Below, one piece after another: positions 47,090-57,200 of a stretch of 64,000 nt of DNA. Under the pieces are notes generated by a model. That model saw nothing but the letters and a program-made list of their open reading frames with translations, did no database searches and was not told the DNA's origin. Every line of letters begins with the position of its first letter. Within the stretch, counting starts at the first letter, position 1. The translations under genes were made by a program, and so were the position numbers. Source of the stretch: GCA-2746365 sp963711255 (GTDB taxonomy: Bacteria; Pseudomonadota; Gammaproteobacteria; SZUA-229); assembly GCA_963711255.1 (NCBI GenBank), contig CAVQDO010000016.1, positions 91,600 through 155,599 on the forward strand. The letters are read 5' to 3'.

Positions 47090-48303
47090 TATCGTACTCC
47101 TCTTGAACGCAGAGCATCTATATTGCTACGTTGATTGCTTTGATTTACACCACTTTGGCGAATGTCTTTTAATATATCAGCTGATGTTTTTTGCTGGGCA
47201 GCTTCATCCGTTATACTCTTGCGGTCCATTAATTTATCCAGTGGCAGGTAAAGCAGGTTATTTCCACCTTCGACATCGACCATTACTTTGGAACTGTTGC
47301 TAAGCACCGATTCCATCATATCCAGGTACAAACGCTCCCGGGTAATTTCTGGTGCTTTTTTATATTCTTTCAATAGCTGGGTAAAACGTTCGGCCTCACC
47401 TTCAGCCCTGGCTATAACTTCATTTTTATAGGCTTCAGCTTCTTCGCGCATACGTGCTGATGCACCACGTGCTTTTGGAAGCACTTCATTTCTGTAAGCT
47501 TCGGCTTCATTCTTGAAACGCTCTTCATCCTCACGTGCCTGTGTTACATCATCAAATGCATCTTTAACCGCTTCCGGTGGTTTTGCACTCTGGATGTTCA
47601 CTTTAAAAATGGTTAAACCGGTTTGATAATTATTCACAATTTCCTGAATAATTTCTTTCACCTGTATCGCAATTTCACCACGACCTTCGGTGATTACATA
47701 GTCCATTTTGCTGCGGCCAATACTTTCACGCAGCGCACTTTCCGTAATCTGTGACAGGGAAAGTTCAGGCTGCCTTACATTGAATAAATATTTTTCAGCA
47801 TTATCAATCTGGTATTGAACGGTACCGTGAATATCAACAATATTTTCATCCTGCGTTAACATGGTTGAATTGATTGGAATAGTGTAAACCTTGGTTACGT
47901 CGACTTTTTCAACGCGTTCAATCGGAACGGGTAAATGCCAGTGCAAACCTTTTTGCGTGGTATCAACATGCTCACCAAAGCGGAAAACAATACCGCGCTC
48001 GGCTTCTTCGATTTTATAGAAGCCGGTTGCTATCCAGAAAACAAGTAATATGGCAACAATAAGGCCGATACCAATGCCGCCGCCGGAAATGCCGGAGCTG
48101 CTACCGCCAGATCGCCCGCCTTTACCGCCACCAAACAGGCTGCCGAATTTTTTCTGCAGATTTTTGAAGACCTCATCGAGATCAGGCGGCCCCTGATTAC
48201 CACGATTGCCCCGATTACCGCCCCAGGGATCCTTGTCGCCATTGCCACCAGGTTCATTCCAGGCCATGTCGTGCTTTTGAGTGTTTTGCTCTCGCATATT
48301 CAA
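47089..48303 (-). CDS. hflK: HflK, modulator of FtsH protease
   Basis: The 404-residue partner of HflC has a Gly-rich cytoplasmic start (NEPGGNGDKDPWGGNRGNR), one membrane helix near 77-97, and an SPFH domain from IEEAERGIVFRFGEH onward. It ends in a polar tail. It overlaps hflC by one base, so the pair is translationally coupled. hflX, its usual upstream neighbour, lies 232 bp away. Confidence 0.96.
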   Translation of the reverse strand: MNMREQNTQKHDMAWNEPGGNGDKDPWGGNRGNRGNQGPPDLDEVFKNLQKKFGSLFGGGKGGRSGGSSSGISGGGIGIGLIVAILLVFWIATGFYKIEEAERGIVFRFGEHVDTTQKGLHWHLPVPIERVEKVDVTKVYTIPINSTMLTQDENIVDIHGTVQYQIDNAEKYLFNVRQPELSLSQITESALRESIGRSKMDYVITEGRGEIAIQVKEIIQEIVNNYQTGLTIFKVNIQSAKPPEAVKDAFDDVTQAREDEERFKNEAEAYRNEVLPKARGASARMREEAEAYKNEVIARAEGEAERFTQLLKEYKKAPEITRERLYLDMMESVLSNSSKVMVDVEGGNNLLYLPLDKLMDRKSITDEAAQQKTSADILKDIRQSGVNQSNQRSNIDALRSRGVR

Positions 48304-48535
48304 TTTCCAAAATTCGCTATACTAGTTATGATTCTTTTGCTGTCACGCTATTAAAGATAAAACATCGCTGCAAACGCGACATTCTACCTGAATATTTCTG
48401 CATTAAAAGCTTTTTACCGCAGACTCGTCAGGCTACAGGGGTTTTTTATCTACTGCACCGCCGAGCTGATTAATAATTAAACTATTTTCTTTGTCCCTGT
48501 CCAGCCTCGGGCGCCTGCCCTGCTTTTAGTCAATG

Positions 48536-49823
48536 CTATACCAGCATTGATTCCAGGGCTATTTGTTCACGCGACTCAAACTGGTTCAAATCCCTTCGGG
48601 ATATGCTTATTTCCAGTAAAAACCCGCCTTCGTCATCGATAGTTTCACTGCGTATTGCGCCAATCTCAAAAAGTCTGGCCCTGACACGGGCATCTGCCGG
48701 TGATAATGAAAGCGTCCCCTCAACCATCTGCTGTCTAAATAAATCAATGAGGGCTTGTTTGAGTAAATCAACCCCTTCACCCGATTCCGCTGAAAGCCAG
48801 ATACGTTTTACCGAGCCGTCATCAGCATAATCCACACGTGGACTGGTGCCAGTCAAATCCACTTTATTCATAATATGAATGCAGGGGACCTTGTTCGCGT
48901 CTATCTGTGATAGCACCTTGTCCACCTCGTCAATATTGGCGTCACGATTATCATCCGCCGAGTCAATGACATGCAAAAGCAGCTGTGCCTCCGCAGTTTC
49001 AAGCAAGGTAGAGCGAAAAGCGTTAACCAGGTCGTGCGGCAGGTGGCGAATAAAACCAACCGTATCGGCAAGAATGACAGCAACATCGGGGCTCAGTTCT
49101 ACGCGGCGCAGTGTTGGATCGAGCGTGGCGAACAGCTGGTCCTGCACATAAACATCGTCATGCGAAAGCACATTAAACAGGCTGGATTTACCGGCATTGG
49201 TGTAACCAACCAGTGATACTGTCGGTATTTCAGCCTTTTGTCGTGACTGCCTTCCCTGCTCGCGCTGTTTCTGGACCTTTGCCAGGCGTTTGTTTATCTG
49301 CTTGATACGGACGTTGAGTAAGCGGCGATCGGTCTCTAGCTGGGTTTCACCCGGGCCGCGCAGGCCGATACCGCCTTTTTGCCGCTCCAGGTGGGTCCAG
49401 CCGCGAACCAGTCGAGTAGACAGGTGCTTCAAGTTGCGCAAGTTCAACCTGCAACTTACCCTCGAATGAACGGGCACGCTGGGCAAATATATCCAGAATC
49501 AAACCGGTACGATCTAGAACGCGACACTCAATCAGTGTCTCGAGATTGCGTTCCTGTGAGGCAGCTAATGCATGATTAAACAGAACCAGGTCAGCATCAT
49601 ACTGCTTTACCAGTTCAGCAATTTCTTTAGCCTTACCACTACCGATAAAATATTTAGGATCAGCACGTTGCCTGCTGGTAGTCGCTATCGACAGGATGTC
49701 CGCCCCGGATGACAGTACCAGCTCTTTGAATTCAGACAGGTTTTCTCGATGAGCTTCATCGAAAATGTCCATGTGGACAAGGATTGCGCGGTTACCACCT
49801 TCTACGCGTTCTAGATCTAACAT
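48536..49823 (-). pseudogene. hflX: GTPase HflX, disrupted by a +1 frameshift
   Basis: HflX is a ribosome-splitting GTPase used in heat stress. The first frame starts at 49823 (MLDLERVEGGNRAILVHMD) and reaches RSFEGKLQVELAQL. At about 49425 the conserved KHLSTRLVRGWTHLERQKGG moves to the +1 frame, which continues to a stop at 48536. The frames overlap, and frame 0 runs on without a stop to 49347. The second part has GYTNAGKSSLFN, DTVGFIRHLPHDL and NKVD. Removing one base in caacttgaag restores a full protein of about 428 residues. A real mutation, a base-calling error or recoding are all possible. Confidence 0.9.
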
Positions 49824-50096
49824 TTAAGTATACAAATCAACCATTAAATTTAATCGATAAAGTGGAAAACGATAACGTCCACTTCAGGTTTGTGACAGTT
49901 CCGTGTCTTTGCTAGCCACCTGGTCCGGACGCCCTAACTATATAACAATTTATGCTGCAGGAAACTTTCAATATTTTCTAAATGGAGGTTCCGCCGGATT
50001 ACTCACACTCGTTAACTATACCGCCACGGACGGCGGCTATGTAATAAGATTGTCAGGAACAATCTTTACCTTCCTGCAGGCAAGGCTTCCGCGTCC

Positions 50097-50145
50097 CTCG
50101 ACAACTGCTCCTGCGTTGTTCTACTTACGGGCGTCCTGCCCTAAT
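50097..50145 (+). repeat. Dispersed intergenic repeat, copy 2
   Basis: This stretch (aactgctcctgcgtt, ctacttacgggc, ccctaat) matches the minus-strand sequence at 16144-16193 closely over about 45 bp. Confidence 0.6.
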
Positions 50146-50220
50146 GCTCACGCCCCTTACCTACTTCCTGTAGGCAAGGCTTCCGCGTCTGCTCACGCCC
50201 CTTACCTACTTCCTGTAGGC
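50146..50220 (+). repeat. Tandem 45-bp direct repeat
   Basis: gctcacgccccttacctact begins at both 50146 and 50191. The first unit is 45 bp and the second is cut after 30 bp by the hfq terminator. A related piece (aaggcttccgcgtc) also occurs near 50081. There are too few units and no spacers, so this is not a CRISPR array. Confidence 0.8.
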
Positions 50221-50250
50221 AAAAAAAATGGCCGCCCCTGGCGACCATTT
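50221..50250 (-). terminator. Rho-independent terminator of hfq
   Basis: Read on the minus strand, aaatggtcgcc pairs with ggcggccattt around a short loop and is followed by eight T. It lies 23 bp after the hfq stop. It would block read-through from hfq into hflX. Confidence 0.85.
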
Positions 50251-50272
50251 CATATCGTCTGCATCATTATAC

Positions 50273-50521
50273 TCAATTATCACTGTTACCGTCAGGCTCT
50301 CCCTCATCACTCCATTTAACCTGGCGAGAAGGCACAACCGTGGAAATTGCGTGTTTATAAACCATTTGCGTCACTGTATTTTTCAACAATACCGCAAACT
50401 GGTCAAAAGATTCGATTTGTCCCTGCAATTTAATGCCGTTCACCAAAAAAATAGAAACGGGTACTCTCTCCCTCCTTAGTGCATTTAAATAAGGGTCCTG
50501 TAAGTGATGCCCTTTAGACAT
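50273..50521 (-). CDS. hfq: RNA chaperone Hfq
   Basis: Hfq is the hexameric Sm-like chaperone that pairs small RNAs with mRNAs. The 82-residue protein has the Sm1 part DPYLNALRRERVPVSIFLVNGIKL (described here in pieces) with IESFDQFAVLLKN, and the Sm2 motif YKHAISTVVPSR. The C-terminal tail is short (KWSDEGEPDGNSDN), shorter than the E. coli tail. It lies 132 bp after miaA on the same strand and ends in a strong terminator. Confidence 0.98.
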   Translation of the reverse strand: MSKGHHLQDPYLNALRRERVPVSIFLVNGIKLQGQIESFDQFAVLLKNTVTQMVYKHAISTVVPSRQVKWSDEGEPDGNSDN

Positions 50522-50653
50522 AATTAATTCCTCGTTATTGTTATTATTTGAGGTTTGTGACCTATCTACCTGTGAATCGTTCCTGATTCAGTTACGTGTA
50601 AGCCAGTCTCTCTGGTCAGACAACTCACTTTATCGTGAATGGCCGCCACCCCC

Positions 50654-51616
50654 TTATGATAGTAAAATTTTGAGGTTTTTCAGGACTTTCGGTGTATTTA
50701 ATGCATTTGGCTCAATAAAGTTACACTCTGTCTCTTTTCTCAACCATGTCATCTGCCGCTTCGCCAGTTGCGCTGTTGCTATAATGGCTTTCTCCCGCAT
50801 TTCATCATAACCATACTCGCCATCAAGATATGCCCACACCTGCCGGTAGCCCACCGCACGTATCGATGGCATTTGCGCATTCAGGTCACCCCGCTGATAC
50901 AGACCTTCAACCTCTTCCACGAATCCCTGTTGTAACATAATATCAAACCGTTTACTAATTCGCTTCCGTAATTCTACGCGGTCGGCAGGCATTAATGCGA
51001 TTTTGATACGTCGATATGGGAACCGGTGAACTGCCTGCGCCTGCCAGTATTCTGTCAGAGTTTTTCCTGTAAAATCATAAAGTTCCAGTGCTCGCTTGAT
51101 CCGCTGGGGATCGTTGGGGTGGATTCGTTCCGCGGAAACCGGATCAACTGATTTCAATCGATCGTGCATAAGCTGGATTCCGCCGCTTTCGGCCTCCTGC
51201 TCAATCGCCTGTTTAACCGCTTCATCGACTTCCGGCATATCCGCCATACCTTTTTGCAGGGCGTTAAAATACAGCATGGTGCCACCAACCAGAACCGGTG
51301 TGCGCTGCTTTGCCACACCCTGCCCCATTAACTGCATTGCATCATCGCGAAACTGCCCGGCCGAATAAACTTCGGCGGGGTCGATAATGTCAATGAGCTC
51401 ATGCGGCGCCCGCTGCAATGTCTGCGCATCGGGTTTAGCGGTACCGATATCCATGCCGCGATAAACCAGTGCGGAATCAACACTGATTAAATCCGCAGGT
51501 ACCTCTTCAAAAATGGAGATTGCCAGATCGGTTTTACCACTTGCAGTCGGGCCCATAATAAAAACCGCAATGGGTGAATCTGCGGCCTCGCCAGGCTGGA
51601 TAATTAGATCATTCAT
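50654..51616 (-). CDS. miaA: tRNA dimethylallyltransferase MiaA
   Basis: MiaA adds a dimethylallyl group to A37 of tRNAs that read codons starting with U. The 320-residue protein has the P-loop FIMGPTASGKTDLAI (near residues 19-33). DLISVDSALVYRGMDIGTAK and TPVLVGGTMLYFNALQKG follow, with RAVGYRQVWAYLDG near the end. The start ATG is followed by an acidic tail before the P-loop. It is downstream of mutL, from which it is separated by a perfect inverted repeat. Confidence 0.97.
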   Translation of the reverse strand: MNDLIIQPGEAADSPIAVFIMGPTASGKTDLAISIFEEVPADLISVDSALVYRGMDIGTAKPDAQTLQRAPHELIDIIDPAEVYSAGQFRDDAMQLMGQGVAKQRTPVLVGGTMLYFNALQKGMADMPEVDEAVKQAIEQEAESGGIQLMHDRLKSVDPVSAERIHPNDPQRIKRALELYDFTGKTLTEYWQAQAVHRFPYRRIKIALMPADRVELRKRISKRFDIMLQQGFVEEVEGLYQRGDLNAQMPSIRAVGYRQVWAYLDGEYGYDEMREKAIIATAQLAKRQMTWLRKETECNFIEPNALNTPKVLKNLKILLS

Positions 51617-51638
51617 TTTTGTATATTAAAGATTACTA

Positions 51639-51714
51639 ACCACAGAGACACAGAGGCACAGAGTTAATTAAGTTAAAGCAACAAATATTCTCTGTGCCTC
51701 TGTGTCTCTGTGGT
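51639..51714. repeat. Perfect inverted repeat of the CACAGAGACACAGAGG type
   Basis: Two 25-bp arms, at 51639-51663 and 51690-51714, are perfectly complementary with a 26-bp centre. The left arm reads accacagagacacagaggc onward. This sequence type is common between genes in many proteobacteria. It lies in the mutL-miaA gap and could slow transcription across it. A diverged relative is at 16188-16306. Confidence 0.85.
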
Positions 51715-51752
51715 GAGATTTTGATTTTGCTACTGCTTACATTTGTCACAAC

Positions 51753-53603
51753 TTAACGTCCACGCATAAAAAGCTTATCCAGCTCGGCAATACTCATCTG
51801 AATCCAGGTCGGGCGGCCATGGTTACACTGGCCGCTGCGTTCGGTGATTTCCATATCGCGCAGCAAGGCATTCATTTCTTCAATGCTTAACTTGCGGTTC
51901 GCCCGGATTGAACCGTGGCACGCCATGGTCGACAGTATTTCATTGATTTCCGTTTCGATCCTGTTACTGCTGCCATGCGTCAGTAAATCGGAAAGCACAT
52001 CACGCAACAGGGTTTCTACATCACTGTTTGATAATACGACGGGCATCTGGCGAAGCTTGATGCTTTCATCTGCAACGCGATCAACTTCAAAACCCAGCTG
52101 TGAAAAGATAGAGACATTATCTTCCACCAGTTGCGCTTCCTTGCTGCTAACCGCCAGTGTCAATGGCACCAGTAAAGGCTGTGATTTAATGCCTTCGCCT
52201 TCGCGCGCTGTTTTTAGACGCTCATAGGTAATACGCTCATGGGCGGCGTGCATGTCCACCAGCACCATGCCGTGTGCATTTTCAGCCAGTATATATATAC
52301 CGTGTAACTGCGCGCGGGCAAAACCCAGCGGCGGCATGTCGTGCGGAGATATTTCGCTTGCTGCTTCACCTGGTGTTTCAGCTGCAAACTCTGAATAAGC
52401 ACGTCTTTGTTCAGCCACTGCCAGCGGCATTGTAGACTGCATGGGCCGGCGATCAGCTACCGGCTGTGAAGCAAACCCGGCAAATGCATTCGTTGCTGAA
52501 TAAGCCGGCGAATCATTTTGCTGCGCTGTTGCTGAAGAGCCTGAAAAATGATGCAGTTCGTGAGAAGAGGTATCGTCACTGATAACCTCCGCCAGACTTT
52601 TATGTATTGCACGAAACAGAAAATCATGTATCTCGCGCCCCTGCCTGAATCGCACTTCATGCTTACCCGGGTGCGCGTTTACATCAACCATCGCCGGGTC
52701 ACATTCAAAGAATAAAACATAAGCCGGATGCCTGCCATGAAACAGTACGTCCGAATAGGCCTGTCGTACCGCGTGGGTCACCAGCCGGTCTTTTACCACG
52801 CGGCCATTGACGTAAAAATATTGCATATCGGCCTGGCTGCGTGAAAATGTCGGCTGCGCTACCCAGCCCCACAAGCGAAGCCCCTGGTAGGCAAAATCCA
52901 TATGCAATGCCTGCTCGATAAATGCCGGTCCAAGTATTTCCGCAATGCGTTTTTCCTGTTCAACACGGCTGTCAGCGGCGCGCAGGGCTTTTACAACACG
53001 CTGATTGTGGCGCAGTGTAATTCCCACATCAAAACGGCTGAGGGAAATGCGTTTTACAACATCTTCCAGATGTGAGAATTCGGTTTTTTCGGTACGCAGA
53101 AACTTTCGACGCGCTGGTACATTAAAGAAAAGGTCGCGCACTTCAATAGTGGTGCCAGGTTTGTTGGCGGCGGGCGCTATATCACTGGCAACACTGTTAT
53201 TTATTGTCAGCTGCCAGGTTTCATCACCGCCCTGCCAGCAGGAAGTTAACTGCAGATGACTAACCGAAGCGATACTGGGCAATGCCTCGCCGCGAAAGCC
53301 CAGGCTGGCCACTTCTTCAAGATCATCGATACTGCGTATTTTACTGGTGGCATGGGGAGACAGTGACAGCACCAGGTCATCCTTATGAATGCCGCTGCCA
53401 TTATCCGTTATACGGATCAACTTGGTGCCGCCCTGTTCTATATCAATAGAAATTTTCGTGGCACCGGCATCAAGGCTGTTTTCCAGCAGCTCTTTGACAA
53501 CAGCTGCCGGCCGCTCTACCACCTCGCCTGCTGCGATCTGGTTTACCAGCTGTACCGGCATAGACTGGATTCTGCTAGATATTATTCGGCTATTTGTCGC
53601 CAT
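51753..53603 (-). CDS. mutL: DNA mismatch repair protein MutL, endonuclease type
   Basis: The 616-residue protein has the GHKL ATPase motifs ELLENSLDAGATKI, DNGSGIHKDDL and GFRGEALPSIASVSHL in the first 110 residues. The C-terminal domain carries DMHAAHERITYE near residue 447, MACHGSIRA near 565 and CNHGRPTW near 593. These are the metal-binding endonuclease motifs missing in E. coli MutL. The protein should therefore nick the daughter strand itself. It follows thpR by 40 bp; miaA, hfq and hflX follow. The amiB gene that often precedes mutL is absent here. Confidence 0.97.
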   Translation of the reverse strand: MATNSRIISSRIQSMPVQLVNQIAAGEVVERPAAVVKELLENSLDAGATKISIDIEQGGTKLIRITDNGSGIHKDDLVLSLSPHATSKIRSIDDLEEVASLGFRGEALPSIASVSHLQLTSCWQGGDETWQLTINNSVASDIAPAANKPGTTIEVRDLFFNVPARRKFLRTEKTEFSHLEDVVKRISLSRFDVGITLRHNQRVVKALRAADSRVEQEKRIAEILGPAFIEQALHMDFAYQGLRLWGWVAQPTFSRSQADMQYFYVNGRVVKDRLVTHAVRQAYSDVLFHGRHPAYVLFFECDPAMVDVNAHPGKHEVRFRQGREIHDFLFRAIHKSLAEVISDDTSSHELHHFSGSSATAQQNDSPAYSATNAFAGFASQPVADRRPMQSTMPLAVAEQRRAYSEFAAETPGEAASEISPHDMPPLGFARAQLHGIYILAENAHGMVLVDMHAAHERITYERLKTAREGEGIKSQPLLVPLTLAVSSKEAQLVEDNVSIFSQLGFEVDRVADESIKLRQMPVVLSNSDVETLLRDVLSDLLTHGSSNRIETEINEILSTMACHGSIRANRKLSIEEMNALLRDMEITERSGQCNHGRPTWIQMSIAELDKLFMRGR

Positions 53604-53643
53604 AGGTGCAATTTGAGTGATGATAAAAGGTGCCTAGTTTATC

Positions 53644-54165
53644 TCATGATAATGGATATTTTTCAATTACCTGATAATTCGCCCCATGGTTATCAATTAT
53701 CGACTCCACCAAAACAAACTCGTTAACCGACCAGGGTATAGAAAAAACCGGCTGATCATCCAGCCTCATCCTGTACTTCCTGATTAATGATACATGCGGC
53801 GTATAAAGGCGTTTTTCCTGCTGGTATCCACATTGCCCAAGTGCTTCACCGAGAGACTGGTTTAATTGCAGCAGCTCTTCCGGCACATGCTGGCAGCCCA
53901 TCCAGAAAATTTTTGCCTTAGAAAATACGCCGAAATGGTTTAACTGGAATTCAAACGAAGGTAATTTAACGGATTGTGCCGCAGCATGCAGGCAATCTTT
54001 ACGTTCGTCCGTGACTGAACCAATGAAGTGCAGCGTAATATGCAGGTTATGCTTCGGTACAACACGACCACCACTGGTCGACGGCATCCGGGATAAGGTT
54101 TCTTCAATGGAAAATCTGACCTGTTCATCTGGCCAAAGTGCAAAAAACAAACGTCGGGTTCTCAT
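53644..54165 (-). CDS. thpR: RNA 2',3'-cyclic phosphodiesterase (2'-5' RNA ligase family)
   Basis: The 173-residue protein has the two-histidine fold with HITLHFIGSV (near residue 44) and HVSLIRKYRM (near residue 124), the two HxT/S motifs of the family. RRLFFALWPDEQVR begins the protein, as is typical. Members open 2',3'-cyclic phosphates and can ligate 2'-5' ends in vitro; the physiological role is unknown. It lies 46 bp after the giant surface-protein gene and 40 bp before mutL on the same strand. Confidence 0.9.
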   Translation of the reverse strand: MRTRRLFFALWPDEQVRFSIEETLSRMPSTSGGRVVPKHNLHITLHFIGSVTDERKDCLHAAAQSVKLPSFEFQLNHFGVFSKAKIFWMGCQHVPEELLQLNQSLGEALGQCGYQQEKRLYTPHVSLIRKYRMRLDDQPVFSIPWSVNEFVLVESIIDNHGANYQVIEKYPLS

Positions 54166-54211
54166 ACCGCTAGCTTACAACTTTAAAGCGGCCACCTGAA
54201 GCCGAACTCTT

Positions 54212-57200
54212 CTAGTTCAACCAGCTTTGAATCTCGTCAGCTGTATCCTGGTCAAACTTCATACGGAAGCGGATATAGGGACCGGTTGCAGTATAGCTGG
54301 CGGCGGAAAAATCCCTGTCTTCAAACCCGTCAAAGTTGTAACCGGCACTCAGCCATATGTTGCGTGTCATGTTCCAGCCGACTGAAATACCGGTTGAGTA
54401 TTTCATAACACTGGAGTTAGCAGAGTAAAGCGTATGCGCATGTACACCAACATCAAACCTGTCGTTAATGTCATGGCGGAATTCACTACCCAGTAACGCG
54501 GTTACGCCACTGTACTCATCAGTATCAAAATTATCGATAACATATTTCAGGCCAGCATTGATTGCCAGCTGGTTCCTGTTATCGATCAGGAAGTTTGTTG
54601 CAAAATTATCAATCAGCTTGCGCTGACGAGTCTTCGTACCGATAAGATCAGTTGTTGAGTCAAACTTGAAGTCAAGGCGGTTTAACGTAATCCAGCGTGA
54701 CTGTAACGGACGGTAGGCAACAGAGAAGCGTATATCACCATCCATTATTTCACTGTTATCAGTGCGCTCCGTTTTAAATACTTTTGTACTGGCGGAATAA
54801 CCAATGCCGCCTTTGAGGTTTCTTTCCCAGTTTACAATGGCGCCGTATTTATCTTCCTGCTCGGCAGTACGCATTTCAACGCGGTTATTTAATGTATAAC
54901 TTGCAGCATTATAAGTAGCGCCAAGTGAAATAGCGGTGAAGTCATTATCGGCTGTACCCTGGGCAACAGGAACATTTGGGTTTAACGGTGTCGCACCTGG
55001 CGTACGAATTGTTTTCGCATGGTCAAAGGTAACGTCACCACTCCAGCGTTTTGAAATCGGGAAGCCCTGGGTCAGACCTAAGGTAGCAAAAGAACGGATA
55101 CCGTTTTCATTGGTTTCCTGGTTTACAGCAGTATTGACCTGCGCATTAGTCCATGGTGTTGCACGTACACCCGCACGTGCCATCTGGGTATCCTGATCAC
55201 GGCCAATCGTCCACTCGTTTTCTGCAAACAGGTTAACACTTGTAGTAATAAAGTAATCAGCACCCAGTATATAACGTGAAGGATAATCAACACTTTCATT
55301 GGCAGAACCAACGGCGATTTCAGCATTACCGCGAACTTTAACAGTGTCACCTAGCAGGCTCTTGCTGGCACCGAGTAACAACAGGTTGGAATCATTGGCA
55401 ATACCGAGAGCATCGGTATCCCTGGCAATTCGACCACCGGCATTTAATGTGTAATCACGATCGTTATAGATGACATTAGCCTCCGCTACATTTCTATCAG
55501 CACCGCTGGCCAGTACATCTTCGTGATAGAGCAGGCCGCCTATAGCTGCTTCTTTTGTTAAGCGGTAGTTTACTTCTGCACCGTATTTACGTGTGCCTGA
55601 TTCACTGGCAGACTGCTGGCCTAAACCAAAATCAACATCCTGCTGCTTAGCATAGGCACGGGCTTTAAAGTCATCACCACCGTGTACTACTTCGGCAGAA
55701 TAAGCTGAACCGCTTAACTCCTGACTCGCATTCTTTACATCGGTTGTTGCCGCTTCCAGTCGAACTTCGGTTTTGCTGTTGATTTCTATTCGTGCATCAG
55801 CGCCGATTAAATCGCCTTCATTCTGGTAGCTGGCATCGTGAACTAAAGTACCGCCAAGTTCTACTTTACCCTCATTCAGCTTAACCGCGGCACGGCCACC
55901 CGCAGTGATATCACCTTCTACTGGTGCTTCGACTTCATAGTCGGCAACGATATATATTGGGTTAAAGTTTTCATCACGGCTAGGGATCGGACGGCGGAAG
56001 AAAATGGTGCCGTCGGTGTAATCGATACTGTAGTCCAGGTAACGGCGCATGCTTTCTGTTTTAATAATAATGTCGCTGCGGAAACGGTCACGTGTTTCAA
56101 TTACGATATCGTCACTGTTAATAACGATATTACTGCCGCTTAAGCGATACAGACCAGAAATACCTTCGCCCTGTATTTCATCCTTAATAAAGTTATTGAC
56201 GTTTTCCGCGGCAAAAGCTGTGTATGATATTTTGCCATCATCGTATTCCGATTTGAAACCCGTCATACGGCGGTTAAAGGCTGACAGTTCGGTCACTGTT
56301 AAACCCGTATCCATATCACCAAACATGGCATAAAACTGTTCACGTTCCATTTTCACGTATAGTTTTTCTGCACTGGATGCATCATGACGCTGGCGTGAGT
56401 TATCACCATAAATAGTGTAATACGTATTTGGATCGATCAGCTGGTTAACTCGGTTATCGTCTGTTTCTTTTGAAGTATCGTAAGACGTGGTTAGCAGCCA
56501 CTCGCCTTTCACTTTACCCTTGGCATAGAAAGCAGCTTTACCATCAGCATAAAATTCGTCTTCAACATCACTCTCAGCCAGTGCTTCTTTATTGCCGGAC
56601 ACTGAGTTAAAGCCAACTGTGCCTTCAGCCAGACCTACCATAATCCAGTCTCGTACTTCAGGCTGCATCCATGTTTGCAAACGAGACTTCTTACGGCCAG
56701 AAAATGGCAGATCTATTTCAAGCTTACCGGTTCTGGTTGTAGGCTCTAGCACAATGAAAGCGATACCATTCTGACCTACTATATATTCAGGCTCTTCCTG
56801 ATTTAAACCAGACAGACGATTGCTCTGGAAAGCTTCAACAGCCTGCTGTGACATATAAGGTTCTGACAGGGTGTATTTACCGCGTGATCCCGGACGAGCA
56901 AACTCGCCATTTTGATCGTAAACTCGGATAGCGACAACAGGTGGGGTACGTCCATCAGCAATCAGGCGAGAATATTCTTCTGTCAATTCAGCCCTTACTG
57001 GTATACCAGAGAACACAATTTCACGTTCCATAGTCTTAAGTACTTTCCCGCTTTTATCTTTTACAATGAACTCAAAGTGATTTCTTCCGTTATTTAAATG
57101 AACACCCTGCCAGTAACTGCGCGCAACAGTGCCGGCTTTATTTACAATCTTGCCAAAGTAGAACAACGGATTCATTCGCTCACCGTTATGCTTCATTTCA

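Larger units (their letters stand above)
49824..50220. other. Repeat-bearing region between hflX and hfq
   Basis: About 400 bp separate hfq from hflX, which are adjacent in most gammaproteobacteria. I see no believable gene; one long open frame on the plus strand has no family likeness and runs into repeats. The right half holds the dispersed repeat at 50097-50145 and the 45-bp tandem repeat at 50146-50220. Confidence 0.6.

Noticed and set aside
48536..49823. hflX as two separate genes
   Set aside because: Each part is an incomplete piece of one known protein and they join within one conserved segment.
50146..50220. Possible CRISPR array
   Set aside because: There are only two copies of a 45-bp unit, directly joined, with no spacers and no cas genes.
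49903..50319. A plus-strand open frame of 138 codons between hflX and hfq
   Set aside because: It has no family likeness, runs through tandem repeats and the hfq terminator, and enters hfq on the other strand.
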